Shown piece after piece: positions 37,506 through 50,093 of a stretch of DNA of 64,000 bases. Below the pieces are notes generated by a model. It did not search any database and was not told the DNA's origin. It saw nothing but the letters and a program-made list of their open reading frames with translations. Position 1 is the stretch's first letter, and every line of letters starts with the position of its first letter. The translations under genes were made by a program, and so were the position numbers. The DNA comes from Lyophyllum atratum (lineage: Eukaryota > Basidiomycota > Agaricomycetes > Agaricales > Lyophyllaceae): the NCBI GenBank assembly GCA_014905825.1, contig JACGCN010000007.1, forward strand, positions 1,364,001 through 1,428,000, given 5' to 3'.

Positions 37506-39346
37506 ATGGCGACCAAGGAAGACCAGGAAACTCTTCGGCTGCTCGTACAACATGTCTCCCGAGCCTTTTACGAGCCAAAATACACCATTATTATGGACCA
37601 ACTTGCCCGGCATCCGGTGTAAGTAGAGGTCAAAATAGAGCTCTGACATTTTGTATGCTTCTTAAGTGCGCATGCTCATATGAACCCTATTGGTTTGAAT
37701 GTGCAGTCTTAAAGACGACGACCTGGCAGGGAGAATGGGGTTGCAGCCGAAGGAGTTGAACAAGGTCATTGCCGTGTTGTCGAACGACTGTCTGGTCAAA
37801 ATGTGAGTTTCTGTGAATAGCGCGACGTTTAGAGCCTTTTTGTGACGTGGTGCTTATCGCATCCATAGTTACCGGCAGAATGAACTCAAAGAAGGTGCTC
37901 AGCGGTCTGTCGGAAAACAGTACTACTACATTGACTATGAATACTTCTGCAATGTCGTCAAGTGGCGAATAGCAAAAATGCGGCATATCATCGACTCCTC
38001 GCTCCGCAATGTGAGTGCCCTTCTTGCCCATCAAACATCTTATTGACTATGTAACAGGAGCTGGACAATAAAGGCTACATTTGCCCTCAGTGCAAGCAGT
38101 CGTATTCGCCACTTGAAGTCGACAAGTTGATGGATTTTGCGCGGGGGGCGTTAATTTGTGAGATATGCCAAGCTGAGGTGGTAGACAATGAGAATGCAGA
38201 GAGTGTGCTTGGCAGTAAGGATCGGATGCAAAGGTTCAATCACCAGATGCGTTTTATTCGTGACGGTCTGCAGAAGAGCGAGGCAATGACGCTACCTGCG
38301 TACGTCCCTTCTTAGTTCCTCCGCCCTTTATAGACGTTGATTTCTGTCATAGCTTCGATGCCGCGGCATGGGTGAAGAATAACCTCACCGACGCAGAGAA
38401 GCAGAGGGCGGCTCAGGACGGTTCAGGCCTGAAAGTGGCTGGTTCAGATCCGAGCAAGAGGGAGGATGATGGTATCGGCATCATGATGTCGATGGACAAG
38501 GACGAGAGCACACGCAGGATGGAGCGCGATGCTCAGGCGGAGATGAAGCGGCAGCAGAACGCTTTGCCAGCGTGGCACTTGAAGAGCACGATCACAGGCG
38601 ATCTAACGGCTCTAGGCGTTAAGGAGCACGCAAGGGCGGAGGGCCATGCGAACGGGGCCACCTCGAATGATGATATCTTGCGCGGTTTAGGGGTCGTCGG
38701 TGCAAGGCCGGACCATACGGTATTGCATGTCATGGAGGATGTGAAGCCGAATGTGAATCCTGAAGTTGATTGTGAGCGTCCCTTACTGTCAAGGAGGTTT
38801 CGTAACCTGATGGCCGCCTCCCCAAACAGACTATGATCAGTACTACGCCTCTTTGGCTGCGTCGTCTTCAGCAGCTGCCTCAGCACAAGCCACACCTTCC
38901 AACCTCAGCCTACCTGGAAGTTCCGACTTCGGTGACCTAGCTTATGAAGACGAAGAGGACAAAAAGCCGTCAGTGGAGTATCTGGACTCATTGAATGAGT
39001 ACCGGAAACGATCGCGGTCAGGGGAAGATGAGGGGGCAAACGTCAAAACGAAGGTGGCCAAGGTGGAGGAACCACTCAGCGGCTATGGCTATTCACCCGA
39101 AACTGGAATCGCTCCTGTTGAAGAAGGTGTGGTTAGGGTTGACGATGTACAGCCGCCGCTGCTTGAGGATGATCCCATCGTTTATGGTGCGTCTTTTCTT
39201 GGACTCTTCACGAAGGGGTTTTGAAAAATGTCTTTATAGTGAATGGGAAACCTGTGCCGTATAGCGGTGTGACGGAGGAAGACCACGATTTGATGACGCC
39301 TGACGAGTATACAGCATTCTTCGAGATCATGCAGGCGCGTTCTTGA
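37506..39346 (+). CDS. TFA1: Transcription initiation factor TFIIE subunit alpha
   Basis: The ATG at 37506 gives MATKEDQETLRLLVQHVSRA, then a winged-helix region with IIMDQLARHPVLKDDDLAGR and MGLQPKELNKVIAVLSND. The next exons read QYYYIDYEYFCNVVKWRIAK and a zinc ribbon, YICPQCKQSYSPLEVDKL followed by ALICEICQAEV (C-x2-C...C-x2-C). The rest is the long acidic, Ser/Ala-rich tail seen in TFIIE-alpha, ending DEYTAFFEIMQARS before TGA 39344-39346. It works with TFIIE-beta to recruit and regulate TFIIH at RNA polymerase II promoters. The gene is intact, single copy, and a good anchor for synteny. First-intron donor is GTAAGTAG just after CATCCGGT (~37620). Confidence 0.95.
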
Positions 39347-39508
39347 GCCCCAGGGGGACTTTAGCATAGCGTTTGCGATCATGTCTGCAAAATATGTTTC
39401 ATTACCGTCTTGCGTGCTTCGAACATGATCGTAATTTGTGAGAGTGTCGCTATCTTGTATAATTTAACCTCATACCTACGTAACTACATTTAATACATAG
39501 ATTACTTT

Positions 39509-39804
39509 TCATGGGCCTTTAGTCTCGCAAGCCTCCCGGAAGTTTCTCTCCTCAAGTCGTGCCACATTGCCTGGAGGATGCACAACGAGGTTGCAATGTT
39601 AGGGGAAATGACCTGCGTCTGACTCTGGGCACGGAACGTACTTGTTGGATCTGATTGCTTTCCGGATGAGAATTCGTCTATTGGCGCTGTAGTTGGGCGA
39701 TTCTTCGCTGATGATTCCACCTTGAGCAAAACGGAGTACGACGGAACGAACCAGACCATCGAAATCGGGTAGAGTGACGACGGACAGGAGGGTGATGGTG
39801 CCAT
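39509..39804 (-). pseudogene. Truncated tandem copy of the neighbouring MAPEG gene
   Basis: The ATG at 39804 gives MAPSPSCPSSLYPISMVWFV and VLLK, parallel to MTLSLSSPLSLFSIPVVWFV and VALK of the intact gene at 40905. The next piece ILIRKAIRSN parallels SSLIRRTAGFDN. Then NVARLEERN matches NVARLAQKK, but with bases missing the frame changes; SGRLARLKAHEK matches AGRAARLEAAHM in another frame. Everything after that point (the NGxE...P motif and the last three helices) is absent. A partial tandem duplication followed by decay explains this. Confidence 0.7.
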
Positions 39805-40087
39805 CTGGCTAAACAATGAAGAAAGCAGTGAGGGAGTCCCGCTGAGATTTTTTACCACTTCGCGCTCTGAAGCGGGGCCTCATGATTTACCTTCTCTTCA
39901 TCGACTTGAGAAAGGAGAGCCGCGTGTACACGCGTTGAGGACTGTAGAAGTATACCGCAACGAGGACTTCGAGCATGATCAATGCCATGCTCATGAACTG
40001 TGGAATGGGACCTAATACTGCATAAATTAACTCTGTCCATACAGTAAGTGTAAGACATGCGCTGCTCTGTGCGCGAGAAGGACATCA

Positions 40088-40905
40088 TTATGCCAGTCGA
40101 ACAGCATTTGCAGCCTTTATAAGAATGTAGAGGGGAAGAGCTGTGGTTAGGATGTTAGACCAAGATCAGGTATTGCACCAGTCCAAGATTTAGTATACGC
40201 ACATGTTCCAGCCATCCATACCAAAGTCCTACAAGCCAGCGGTCCAGTCAGTCCAGAATTCAGAAAAGAGGAGAGTAAATTCGCGGACCTTATGGACCCA
40301 TGGAACTGGTTCTTCTGGTTCGCGTAAATAAAATTGTACAGTACCCGCAGACCAATGCTATTGAATACGGTTCGGGTCAGAGATGATGTTATCAAAACTC
40401 AGAAGTGGATCCGACTCACAAAGATAGAGACAAGATGTTAAGGGTTTGATTGTCCATTTTGGCATAGTTCGCAGCTAGGACGGCGATGCCCCACAAGGGA
40501 TAGATCTCGTTCCCGTTCTGAGTTAAAGAAGTAGTGGCAATGTGAGATACCATACTTAGACTACACGACCAATAAGAACGTCAGACTCACCATGTGTGCA
40601 GCCTCTAGCCGTGCTGCCCTCCCCGCAATCTCAGGGGAAACTTTCTTCTGTGCAAGACGTGCCACGTTTGCTCGAGGTTCCACACTGAAAAATAAGTTTA
40701 AGTCAAACATGCTAGCTCCCATGCCCAGCACTCACTTGTCGAATCCTGCTGTCCTGCGGATGAGGCTGCTCTGTGGACGTGATCAGCTCATACAGACAGT
40801 ATATTTGCTGGTTAATCTGACCTTGAGAGCAACGGGATAGAACCCGACAAACCAGACCACTGGAATTGAGAATAGTGAAAGCGGGGAAGAGAGTGATAGC
40901 GTCAT
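40088..40905 (-). CDS. MAPEG-family membrane protein
   Basis: The ATG at 40905 gives a first helix MTLSLSSPLSLFSIPVVWFV, then SSLIRRTAGFDN, VEPRANVARLAQKKVSPEIA and GRAARLEAAHM. After an intron comes NGNEIYPLWGIAVLAANYAK, the family NGxExxPLxxxA helix, then MDNQTLNILSLSF, IGLRVLYNFIYANQKNQFHG and TLVWMAGTSLPLYILIKAAN, ending AVRLA at TAA 40088-40090. The length is about 150 residues with four helices, as usual for MAPEG. Family members conjugate glutathione to lipids or reduce lipid peroxides in ER or mitochondrial membranes; fungal members of this divergent type have no assigned substrate. Introns are GT-AG, 5 in number. A truncated copy lies directly downstream. Confidence 0.83.
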
Positions 40906-41451
40906 TTGCTCCGACTTGGTATGCAGAGCAATGAGTATGATCCGCGTAGACTTTATATGAACTCCTGCACAGGGTCATCACCGGCGCCACGAGGCCGCCG
41001 TATAATATCACAGATTGGTGAGATGTATGAACGCAGATGAACGCGCGTCGTCGAGATAGAGGTCGGCGATCAGTAGACCGGAAGATCTCGATCATGACGC
41101 ATGATGCACGGCACGACAACTCAAAAGTAAGGTGCCTCTCACACAAGCCTCCTCACAAATCACCTTCACTTCTGAGTAAGCTATTGGTGATGCAGGGAGA
41201 AGAGTCAATGTAGAAGTCTTCCCTTGGCTGTAATAGCGCTGGATTGATGGATCAGCCGACAACTCGGGAAGCTTGAGGGGTGTTGTATGTGTGATTTGTG
41301 GCATTTCGATTTAGTCAAGGTTACTTTGCCCCCCAGTTCAAGAACTGGTCTCACTAGATGAATGCATCGAGCGATGATAACCATCAATTGGGAAGGTCGG
41401 TAGGACATAAAAGACGCCTGCCTTAAAGTCACCGTAACCCTCAGCTACAAG
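40906..41451. promoter_or_regulatory. Divergent promoter region of the MAPEG and GFA genes
   Basis: About 545 bases. A minus ORF starting at 41304 (MPQITHTTPLKL) is open for 70 codons but shows no domain; it may be leader sequence. Sequence upstream of the truncated MAPEG copy (39850-40090) resembles part of this region, so the promoter was probably duplicated too. Confidence 0.35.
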
Positions 41452-42631
41452 ATGATAACATACGTCGAAGCCACGTGCCAATGTGGCCTCAATGTCTTCA
41501 ACCTCGCCTTCTCAACCGCAGCTCTCCCGGTTCCGAACATCATCTGCCACTGCAACACCTGTCGCCATGTCTCAGGCCAAATGGCCAGAAACTACGCGCC
41601 ATTCCAAGGAGCACCGCTTCCCGCAGGAGCAGAGGAAACCGTAGAGTTAAGCACCCTCGCCACCTATAAGACCTCCGAGCATGTCACAAGATGGTCCTGC
41701 GGCAACTGTTCTGCGAACGTGTTTACTAAGCATACCATACTCCCTGACTGGTATGTCGCGGTGAGCATGCTGCAAAAGTCCGACGGCATCGTATCTTCGA
41801 AATCGCACGTCTGGGTCTCCGACACCTTAGACTGGGGGCTAGCTGACTATCTGCGAGCAATCGACGGGCATGTCCTCCCGAGGTACAGCACTTGGCCGAA
41901 GAAAGGCGAGATGGAAGGAGATATTTTGCCCTTGGGATGGCGCACGACGAAGGAGTCAACGGAGGCTGAGCACCTCCGCATGTATTGCCACTGCAAAGCA
42001 ATAACCCATTTCCATCACTCGCCCCACCGCAGAATCAGCCCTCCCATCCTCTCCATACCCCGACCTTATGTTCCCTTATCACTCCACCCCGATGACAAAA
42101 CTCCTGAACCCGGACAATGAGAAATGGTGGTAATGCCCCGCCGGCGCTGAGAAGCCCAACAAGTATCTGGCGGGCTTCTGCACATGCACATTCTGCACTC
42201 TCGCGAGTGGGTCGGAATACCAGTCTTGGGCATTTGTCCCCCGTGTGAACGTCAAGGTTTCCGTATGTATCGTTCGGCTCCGACGCGCCCGCTGATGTCA
42301 ATTTGAAGGATGACGGAAAAGGGCCAAAGGACTAAAGAAGCACGTATCGAGCCATGGTCGGTGTCATGAGTCCTGCGGAACCTGTGGAGCCAATGTACTC
42401 TTGTGGGGCGAGGACACGGAAGATGTGGTAGCGGTTGCGACAGGTTTGATGGACCAAGATCAGGGAGGTGCTAGGGCAGAGGGGTGGTTGGAATGGTATA
42501 CGGATCGCGTGAGCTTCGCAGAAGATGGTATGCGGAAGACATTGGTGGCGGGGGTTGGTACAAGATTTGAAGGACTCGAAGTGAACAGAACAGCTGCCTT
42601 AAGTGTCAGTATAAACATGAGGAAGACTTGA
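41452..42631 (+). pseudogene. Two-domain GFA (CENP-V/GFA-type) protein gene with frameshift and stop
   Basis: The ATG at 41452 opens MITYVEATCQCGLNVFNLAF, then ICHCNTCRHVSGQMA and WSCGNCSANVF, a complete first GFA zinc domain (CQC, CHCNTC, CGNC). The second domain begins at HLRMYCHCKAI, but its continuation THFHHSPHRR is out of frame: one base over it reads ITRPTAESALPSSPYPDLMF and ends NPDNEKWW followed by TAA. After the TAA the same frame continues GFCTCTFCTLASGSEYQSWA and, after an intron, CHESCGTCGANVLLWGEDTE to TGA 42629-42631. So one single-base shift (~42014) and one in-frame stop (~42134) break the second domain. The enzyme family binds zinc and acts on glutathione or carbonyl substrates. 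Confidence 0.6.
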
Positions 42632-42660
42632 AGTTGAAGAAATTTGAACGTACCGTGCAA

Positions 42661-44283
42661 TCAGACTAGTTCTCTTTCTGGGTCGTATGCATCGCATCCG
42701 ACGGCAGCTAACCAAACAGATCGGTCCGTTTCTCGCTGGCAAACCACACTGTTGGGTGAACCTATGCACTTCCCACCAGCACAGGGCCCACCGGCGCCAT
42801 TCCCTACATCTCTGAAATTCCCCAGCTGACCATACCCAACCCCAAGGCTCGACGGATCGGGGATACACAGCGTGCTGCCCGGCGAAGATGAGCTAGAGTT
42901 AGGTAGACAGGGAAGCAATCGCGGGAGCGTTGAAGCTAAGGATGCCCAACGATAGATGCGGATCCGTTGGGCAGCGCTGAGTGCTGTCGGGGCAAAGAAT
43001 GAAAGAATGTGTTGCTTGATTTCCGTGGGTAAGTCGACGAACGGGGAGCCTGCCTGAGATTGTGTGGCTGGAGGTACTCGAAACTTGTCAGAGGTTGGGA
43101 CGCATGAGCAGCATGGGTCGCATGGTGGAAGATTTTGTGTCGTTTTGTGAACGTCATCTGAACCAGAGTTCAAGAGGAGCGGCCGAGAATAACGAAGTAG
43201 CCTCAAAGCTTCCACTGCAGTTTCCCGGGTGAGAAAGGTGTTTCGATTCAACGTCTGTCTCAAGAGGGACTGTGTTTCCTTGAGATCCACTCCTGCCACC
43301 TCAACAGCTCTAACTTCGTCGCCCTGATTCGAATAAAGATGCACATCTGTCAGGTGATAGTTAAACTGCCCGATGGCGTTAACTATCGACCGTACGCCCG
43401 AGAGTCCAACTTGGTTAAGGCTGCAATGGAAAGACTGGAGGCGACAAAATTGATTCGAGGAAAGGAACGCCACGATTGGCGGCACAGACAGCATGCCCAG
43501 GTGTGTGGCTGTGAGATTGATATGGTGCAGAGTAGGGCATTCCAGCGAGGGGAAGAATGCTCCGACGAACGCGTCAGAGAGACCACCGTTCGAAGCCAGG
43601 TTTAAAGTTTGAAGACGTGAAGAATTGATAGCATTGACGAATGCAGCTATTGTTGAGGCATCTCCAGTAAATTGGTTCTAACGTGGGGCAGATAAATAGC
43701 GCATGATGATGTTATAGGATTGTCTACGCACATCCTGTAGATGCAAAGATTTCAGGTGCGGCCTTTTTCTCAGATAATCGGCAATGGCCAGCATCCCTAC
43801 GTTACCAATACCGTTTGAAGCAAGATGAATCTCGGATATTGGATGCTTCATTCCTTGGGCAGAGCCAAGGAAAGTGAATAAAGCAACGCAGCCATTATCT
43901 TCGAGGTGGTTGCGGGACAGGAGAAGTTTGTAAACAACGCGTCGGCTGGTGATCATGGATATTATCTGTTGGGCACCTATAAGATAGTTAATTTGCTTCC
44001 CAGTGGGTAAGAAAAGAAAGAATGCACCTCGGACAGAATGCAGACTTTGTTCCTGACATTCTATTTGAGTCCTACTGACCAGCTTCGCGGGGCTGGTTGA
44101 CCGACCGGCCATTATACGGTGTGTACGTTCAAGTGAAAGGGCTTTGCGCGTTGAACGTCGAATACGATGAGTCTTGACGTTGAATGTCGAGTACTTGAGT
44201 ACGGAGTGACCAGGTCCGGAAATCTCTATTTGTTGTTGCTTGAACTTCTTGTAGACGCTCTTCTCGACCCCCTTACATGACAT
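42661..44283 (-). CDS. Leucine-rich-repeat (RNI-like) protein with F-box-like C-terminal motif
   Basis: The longest start is 44283 (MSCKGVEKSVYKKFKQQQIE); an intron at about 43978-44029 leads into AQQIISMITSRRVVYKLLLS. LRR units are visible: LLLSRNHLEDNGCVALFTFL, ISEIHLASNGIGNVGMLAIA, LQTLNLASNGGLSDAFVGAF, LHHINLTATHLG and LQSFHCSLNQVGLSGVRSIV, each with the LxLxxNxI/L pattern. The C-terminal third holds FVDLPTEIKQHILSFFAP, similar to an F-box helix, followed by AAQRIRIYRWASL. It ends at TGA 42661-42663. It may be a substrate adaptor or scaffold; the F-box-like motif lies at the C-terminal side of the LRRs, unlike typical F-box-LRR proteins. Confidence 0.65.
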
Positions 44284-45407
44284 CGTTTTTACAAGAACCT
44301 ACGGAGAAACCGCTCTCCGGAAGCACAGTCGGTCTATAGAATCGCACAAGGCGGAGGAAATATCCTTTTTACGAGACCTTAACCTCCTCATTGCAGTACT
44401 CTTCTATCGCCCCGCAGAGACTTGAAAGCACCAAAATCACTAGTGCTGGCGGGGGCATGAATTTCAAGGATCTGCGCTCTTTGGCTTACGGCAGTCCTTC
44501 GGGGTCGAGTCAGAAGTAGAGACGCAGCTGCTTGCTAGCAAATTCTCAGCATATTTAGGGAAACCCTGAGGGACGAAGGACAACGCCATTGAAGAAAGGC
44601 CTGAAATGGTACTCATCAGTCCTTGGATATTGTTTTGAGTCCCTCATAACTAAATCCACACCCTTTAGCGCGGACACTGTCAACATCTCTTTTGCTTCTT
44701 ACCTCAGAATATTCTCTATTCATGATGGAACAGGTCGTTTACCACCCACGGATGTGCGCATTGTCTTGGACAAGGCAAGTCAATCCTCGGCGTATCTATC
44801 CTGATGAAGCCCACCGAAGTACATAACGCACCGATTTTGCTCCGATCACGTTCTGAACTGTCCATCCAATTAGTGCCAGTCTTCTCAAGGTCACAAGATG
44901 ATCCGTTGCCTGACTTGAAAGCCAACTCTCCACACTTCTCCACACCTTCTCATGGCGAATATATTTTCCTTGTGTCTGCCACGCAATGGCATTAGCATCC
45001 GTCCTATGGCATCCCGCAAAACTGCCCACCCGGTCTAATCGCAGACCGAAATTACTTGCCCCCATACTTCACTAAAGGCGAACATCTAGGCCACCATTTG
45101 ATTTTTTCACTGCCAGTCTTCCCATGGCTATTCGTATCCATGCTTTCGATCGCAGGATGGAGGCATCAACCGGTCCGTTCTATAACTCGTGATGAGTCTC
45201 GTGGAGAGCGACCGAGGTGCAACTGGCCTCACATGGCAGGGCCGCCGCATCCGCCTTGGTTGTCGACTCCGTCCCAGGCCTATTCCTGGTGATTTCGGAG
45301 AATAGCCTAACATGTCATCTGCTCGTTTGCACCGGTTAGCTCACGCTCTTCTATTACTCCCTCAGACTATAAATCTTGGCCACTTGGAAAGACCGACAGG
45401 CACCACG
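44284..45407. other. Intergenic; divergent promoters
   Basis: Short ORFs only. TATAAAT at 45369-45375 lies 33-39 bases upstream of the galactanase ATG and is a probable TATA box. Confidence 0.45.
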
Positions 45408-46732
<1,325 letters not shown>

Positions 46733-46749
46733 GCGCCACACCTGTCGCC

Positions 46750-46774
46750 GAAGGCCGAGAATGTCTCGGCCTTC
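46750..46774 (+). other. 11-bp perfect hairpin after the GH53 gene
   Basis: GAAGGCCGAGA and TCTCGGCCTTC are exact inverse complements separated by ATG, 17 bases after the stop. It would be a strong RNA hairpin in the 3' UTR. Fungi do not use such hairpins as terminators, so the role is open. Confidence 0.6.
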
Positions 46775-46994
46775 TATATGACCTGTGTATGACGTCACTG
46801 TATATTGGAACTTCCACTGTCATAAATAATAACACTGCTCCGTTTCAACTGCCAACCGTATCGCCTGGAACAACCTATCCCGACGTTGAACTGATTTAAT
46901 GGCGTCCACATCAGGTTTCCATCTGCGAGGAAGGACCATGGCACGTCCCACCTAATTCTGGTCGTTGTGGTGACTTACAATTTGCTTTCACCAG

Positions 46995-47278
46995 GCCGTC
47001 GCTTGTGTCACTGTTATTGCAACATCTCTCGGAGCTATGTATTTCATGGGGTTGGATACCAAGGAGAAAGAGGGCTATGAATCACCCTACAGTAAGCCGC
47101 CATACGTCAATAATGTCTGTTTCCCGTCTAGTTCACTTATCTTTCCACAGAGCATGGGGCCCCCGGGGGAACAGATATGAGGATGAACTCGTCAGACGTG
47201 GCTGCGGCAGTTTCTGTGCCAAAGCCTGGAAAGGAGAGGCTCCCCCATCAGCCTGAGTCAGATCCACGAAGAAGATGA
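46995..47278 (+). CDS. Last exons of a small single-pass membrane protein (5' end unresolved)
   Basis: From the CACCAG acceptor at 46994 the frame reads AVACVTVIATSLGAMYFMGL, then DTKEKEGYESPY. A 60-base intron (from 47091) joins to KHGAPGGTDMRMNSSDVAAA and KERLPHQPESDPRRR, ending at TGA 47276-47278. One helix plus a charged tail suggests a small mitochondrial or ER membrane protein. I could not find a first exon in the right phase; the ATG at 46899 gives the wrong phase with the visible donors. Family not recognised. Confidence 0.45.
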
Positions 47279-48028
47279 CGGGACGACAAGTCAGATATCT
47301 ACCGTGACACCAACACTTGAAACAAGCTTGACGTCCCAAGTTTAAATTATTAATGTATTATATCTTCTATCCGGCCACTCGCTGTAGAAGTTTCTCTCCT
47401 CAGAGTCGCGCCCTATCTCAACTAAGTTCTAACGCCAGTGTCGTATTTAGAGAATGACGGGTCTTGAGCAAGTACGCTCCAACCGACGGGAGCGGGCCCA
47501 AATGACGAGCATCTTGGTACCCGGAGCTCCGGTGACTGTGCCCTACCATGACCATACGGTGTTAAGGAAAGAAAACATAAATTGGTGGAAGAGTTTTCGC
47601 GAAATATCAAGCGGGTCTATAACCCAGGAACGACGCCGGATACTACAACCTGACCAGAGATTTCTGCTTCCCAGACACGGAGGGGACTACAAAAATACCA
47701 TATTGGATGCTAGCGAAGCTTGCTACATTTGGAAGCTGGCGGGATGATGACACAATGAGGTTCAAGAATCTTCGGGCGGCAGAGGCGCGAAATCTATAAC
47801 GAATCTGGAGTATGTACATTCAAGCAGATGATACAAAGGGAAAAACGCGATAATACTGGAAATACACTGGGGAGAACAACGTTTAGTAGAGAACGCGGGA
47901 AGATATATATGCTACAGAAGTGGACGGAGACGGGTACAAGGATGAGGGTATCAAAACGGTGATGTTACAAAATGCCCGGGCCAGCATTTGGGTTGCACTT
48001 GAATTGAGACAAGTGATCTGCTGCGACG
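47279..48028. other. Intergenic
   Basis: About 750 bases with ORFs on both strands (47454-47747 plus, 47422-47610 minus) lacking domains. It should hold the 3' end of the minus-strand neighbour. Confidence 0.35.
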
Positions 48029-50093
48029 CTACCACCATGCGCGTCCCATCCCTTTCAAAAGGTTTCCAAAGATGTCGGTACAGGTTCTGGCAGAACGACG
48101 GCGAGACTTCTTTGGGGGAAGATACCACATCTCTGCGCTGCCATCTTCGTCATCACCTTGGCGAGACGTAGTGAATAGGTAATCGGAAAGTCGCCTTCGT
48201 TTGGGCTGACGCTCGTCATCGTCAAATCCAGATTCGCCATCGTCAAATTGAAGCTCGCCATCGTCAGATCCAGACTCGCCGTCGTCAAATCCAGGTTCGC
48301 CATCGTCAGATTCAAACACCCCGTCGAAAAATCCAAATTCGCCATCGTCAAATCCAGGCTCGCCATCGTCATATTCTGGCACCCCATCGTCAAATCCTGG
48401 CTGGCCATCATCCGATTCAGGCTCGCGACCTCTTTTCGCGATGCGATTGGCGGCAGGAGTAGTTCCTCGGACTGATTCGCCACGAGAATTGCGGTACAGC
48501 AATCCACCAGCAGCCGGATCGCATTGGCTTCCTTCGATACTGGAACTGTCGTGCAGGACAGGATCTGCCACTGCGTCGGTTTCAGAAGGCGACAAGTTCG
48601 AGATTTTCCCGAGCCAATCAGACTCGGTACATAGTGCTATACGGCTCGGTTCTGCGATGGGGGCGGCTGAGTGCTCATAAATAGGGCTAGCAGGATAGGT
48701 TCCATGCACGTTGGACGGCCATTGCTGGTTCCCCGGCTGCTGGTGACCCATGAAATGATTCGGTCCGGTGCCCATAAAATAACTTGGTCCGTTAAAATTA
48801 TTCACGATGTATATTGGAGGCGGGTAAGACTGCAATGGAAGTCGCGACGAAGGGACAAGGGGAACCTGAGAGTGGCTTTGCCACGGATTTGTCTGATTGA
48901 AGCAGAACGCCGGCGGTGCTGGGTTACCCGCTGTCGCCGTGTTGGTAGAGGTAGAATGGGTTGGTCCAGAGTAGACGGGGTTCTAAGATTGCAAGTCAGC
49001 ATTAGTGTTGTTACTTGGCTGTAAAGGATTGGACGCACATGTGTGGAATAGTTTGGCGCATTTGACGCGTCCAAGTTCGAACAACTGTTGTCTGGCATAG
49101 GTTGGTACGCTGACGCCTGGTATGGGCCATTGTTGGGTTGCTCGTACACGGGGGTAGAGAACGGTAGCTGCGGAATGGGGTCCACCGACACGGGGATCTG
49201 ACTGCCAAAGCTCGAAAGAGGGACATTGCAGGGCTGGGTCGACTCTGGCCTGGCAGAGGCGGTCGGGTGATCGTACAACTCCATGGTGACGTCCGTATCA
49301 GTGAGATCGTACATGGTGTCGTCCGTATCCAGATCGCTAGATGTATCGATGACTCGAAACACGACGGGTGCAGCGGAGTATGTGCCATTTTGAGAATACT
49401 GAGGTCCTTGATGATCCGTCTGCGCCCCTTGCCACCGTACGAAGCCCTGGCTTGGTGGATTCGCTGTGACTGAGGGAGTAGGAAACCCTGACCCGAAGGA
49501 TGGAGAAAGAGATCCCCCCGCCACTGAACTACCTTCCGCAGGGACGGCATATTCTGTAGAGGAAATTCCTTGGGTCATCGAAGCTGAGGACTGGGAGGCG
49601 GGGGCTGGCGGGGGTGTTGGGCCGTGTTGCTGGCCCTGGGATCTTGTCAGTCTACGACCTGTTGCTCGCTCAGGCTCCGGGGTATTGGGTCGTGTCCGAT
49701 CGTTCGGTTTCGGTGCAGTTTCTGTACTGCTAATCCAGCGACCGGTTATTAGATAGATAGATCGGAGCAAGAAAAGGAAGCAACGGACAATGAACCCGTC
49801 GCTTCGGCGGACGGCAGAACTATTGCGTTTGGAACGCTGCTCCACGCGCCACTTGAGGTTGCGGGTAGTCGTGACGGTCCCGCATCGTGGTCGAGGGTTA
49901 CGTTGCTTCCGCTGGCGCCGACGCTTGACGTAGTCATTGACCATGTCGAGGCCCTGACCGCCGTTTCGTCCGGTATCAGCTTAGTGCGGACACGTGGGAA
50001 CAGGGAAACCAAATTTTCAAAGGTTTCTGAAGTGGCCGACCGGGTGTGGTTGGTTGCACGCATAGTGGCTGGTTCACCCATCGAAGTCTCCAT
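48029..50093 (-). CDS. Low-complexity Ser/Pro-rich protein with acidic tandem repeat
   Basis: The ATG at 50093 gives METSMGEPATMRATNHTRSA, then SETFENLVSLFPRVRTKL. An intron (~49747 to 49801) joins to STETAPKPNDRTRPNTPEPE; a second, ~56 bases, near 48983-49039 joins to NPVYSGPTHSTSTNTATAGN. The middle is Ser/Pro/Gln-rich. Then at 48225-48420 come repeats of the type FDDGEPGFDDGE, and after them a basic cluster (ERQPKRRRLSDYL) that looks like a nuclear localisation signal. It stops at 48029-48031 after GNLLKGMGRAWW. About 650 residues, mostly disordered. I recognise no domain; a nuclear protein is a guess from the basic cluster. Confidence 0.6.
48225..48425 (-). repeat. In-frame acidic tandem repeat (Asp-Asp-Gly-Glu units)
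   Basis: Units of 24 or 27 bases around TCGCCATCGTCAAATCCA (plus strand) repeat about eight times with small changes and always keep the frame. The encoded units vary as EPGFDDG, VPEYDDG, EFGFFDG, ESGSDDG and ELQFDDG. Confidence 0.85.

Noticed and set aside
48248..48475. Plus-strand ORF with repeated KSRLAIV
   Set aside because: It is the antisense of the acidic tandem repeat; any frame through such a repeat appears periodic.
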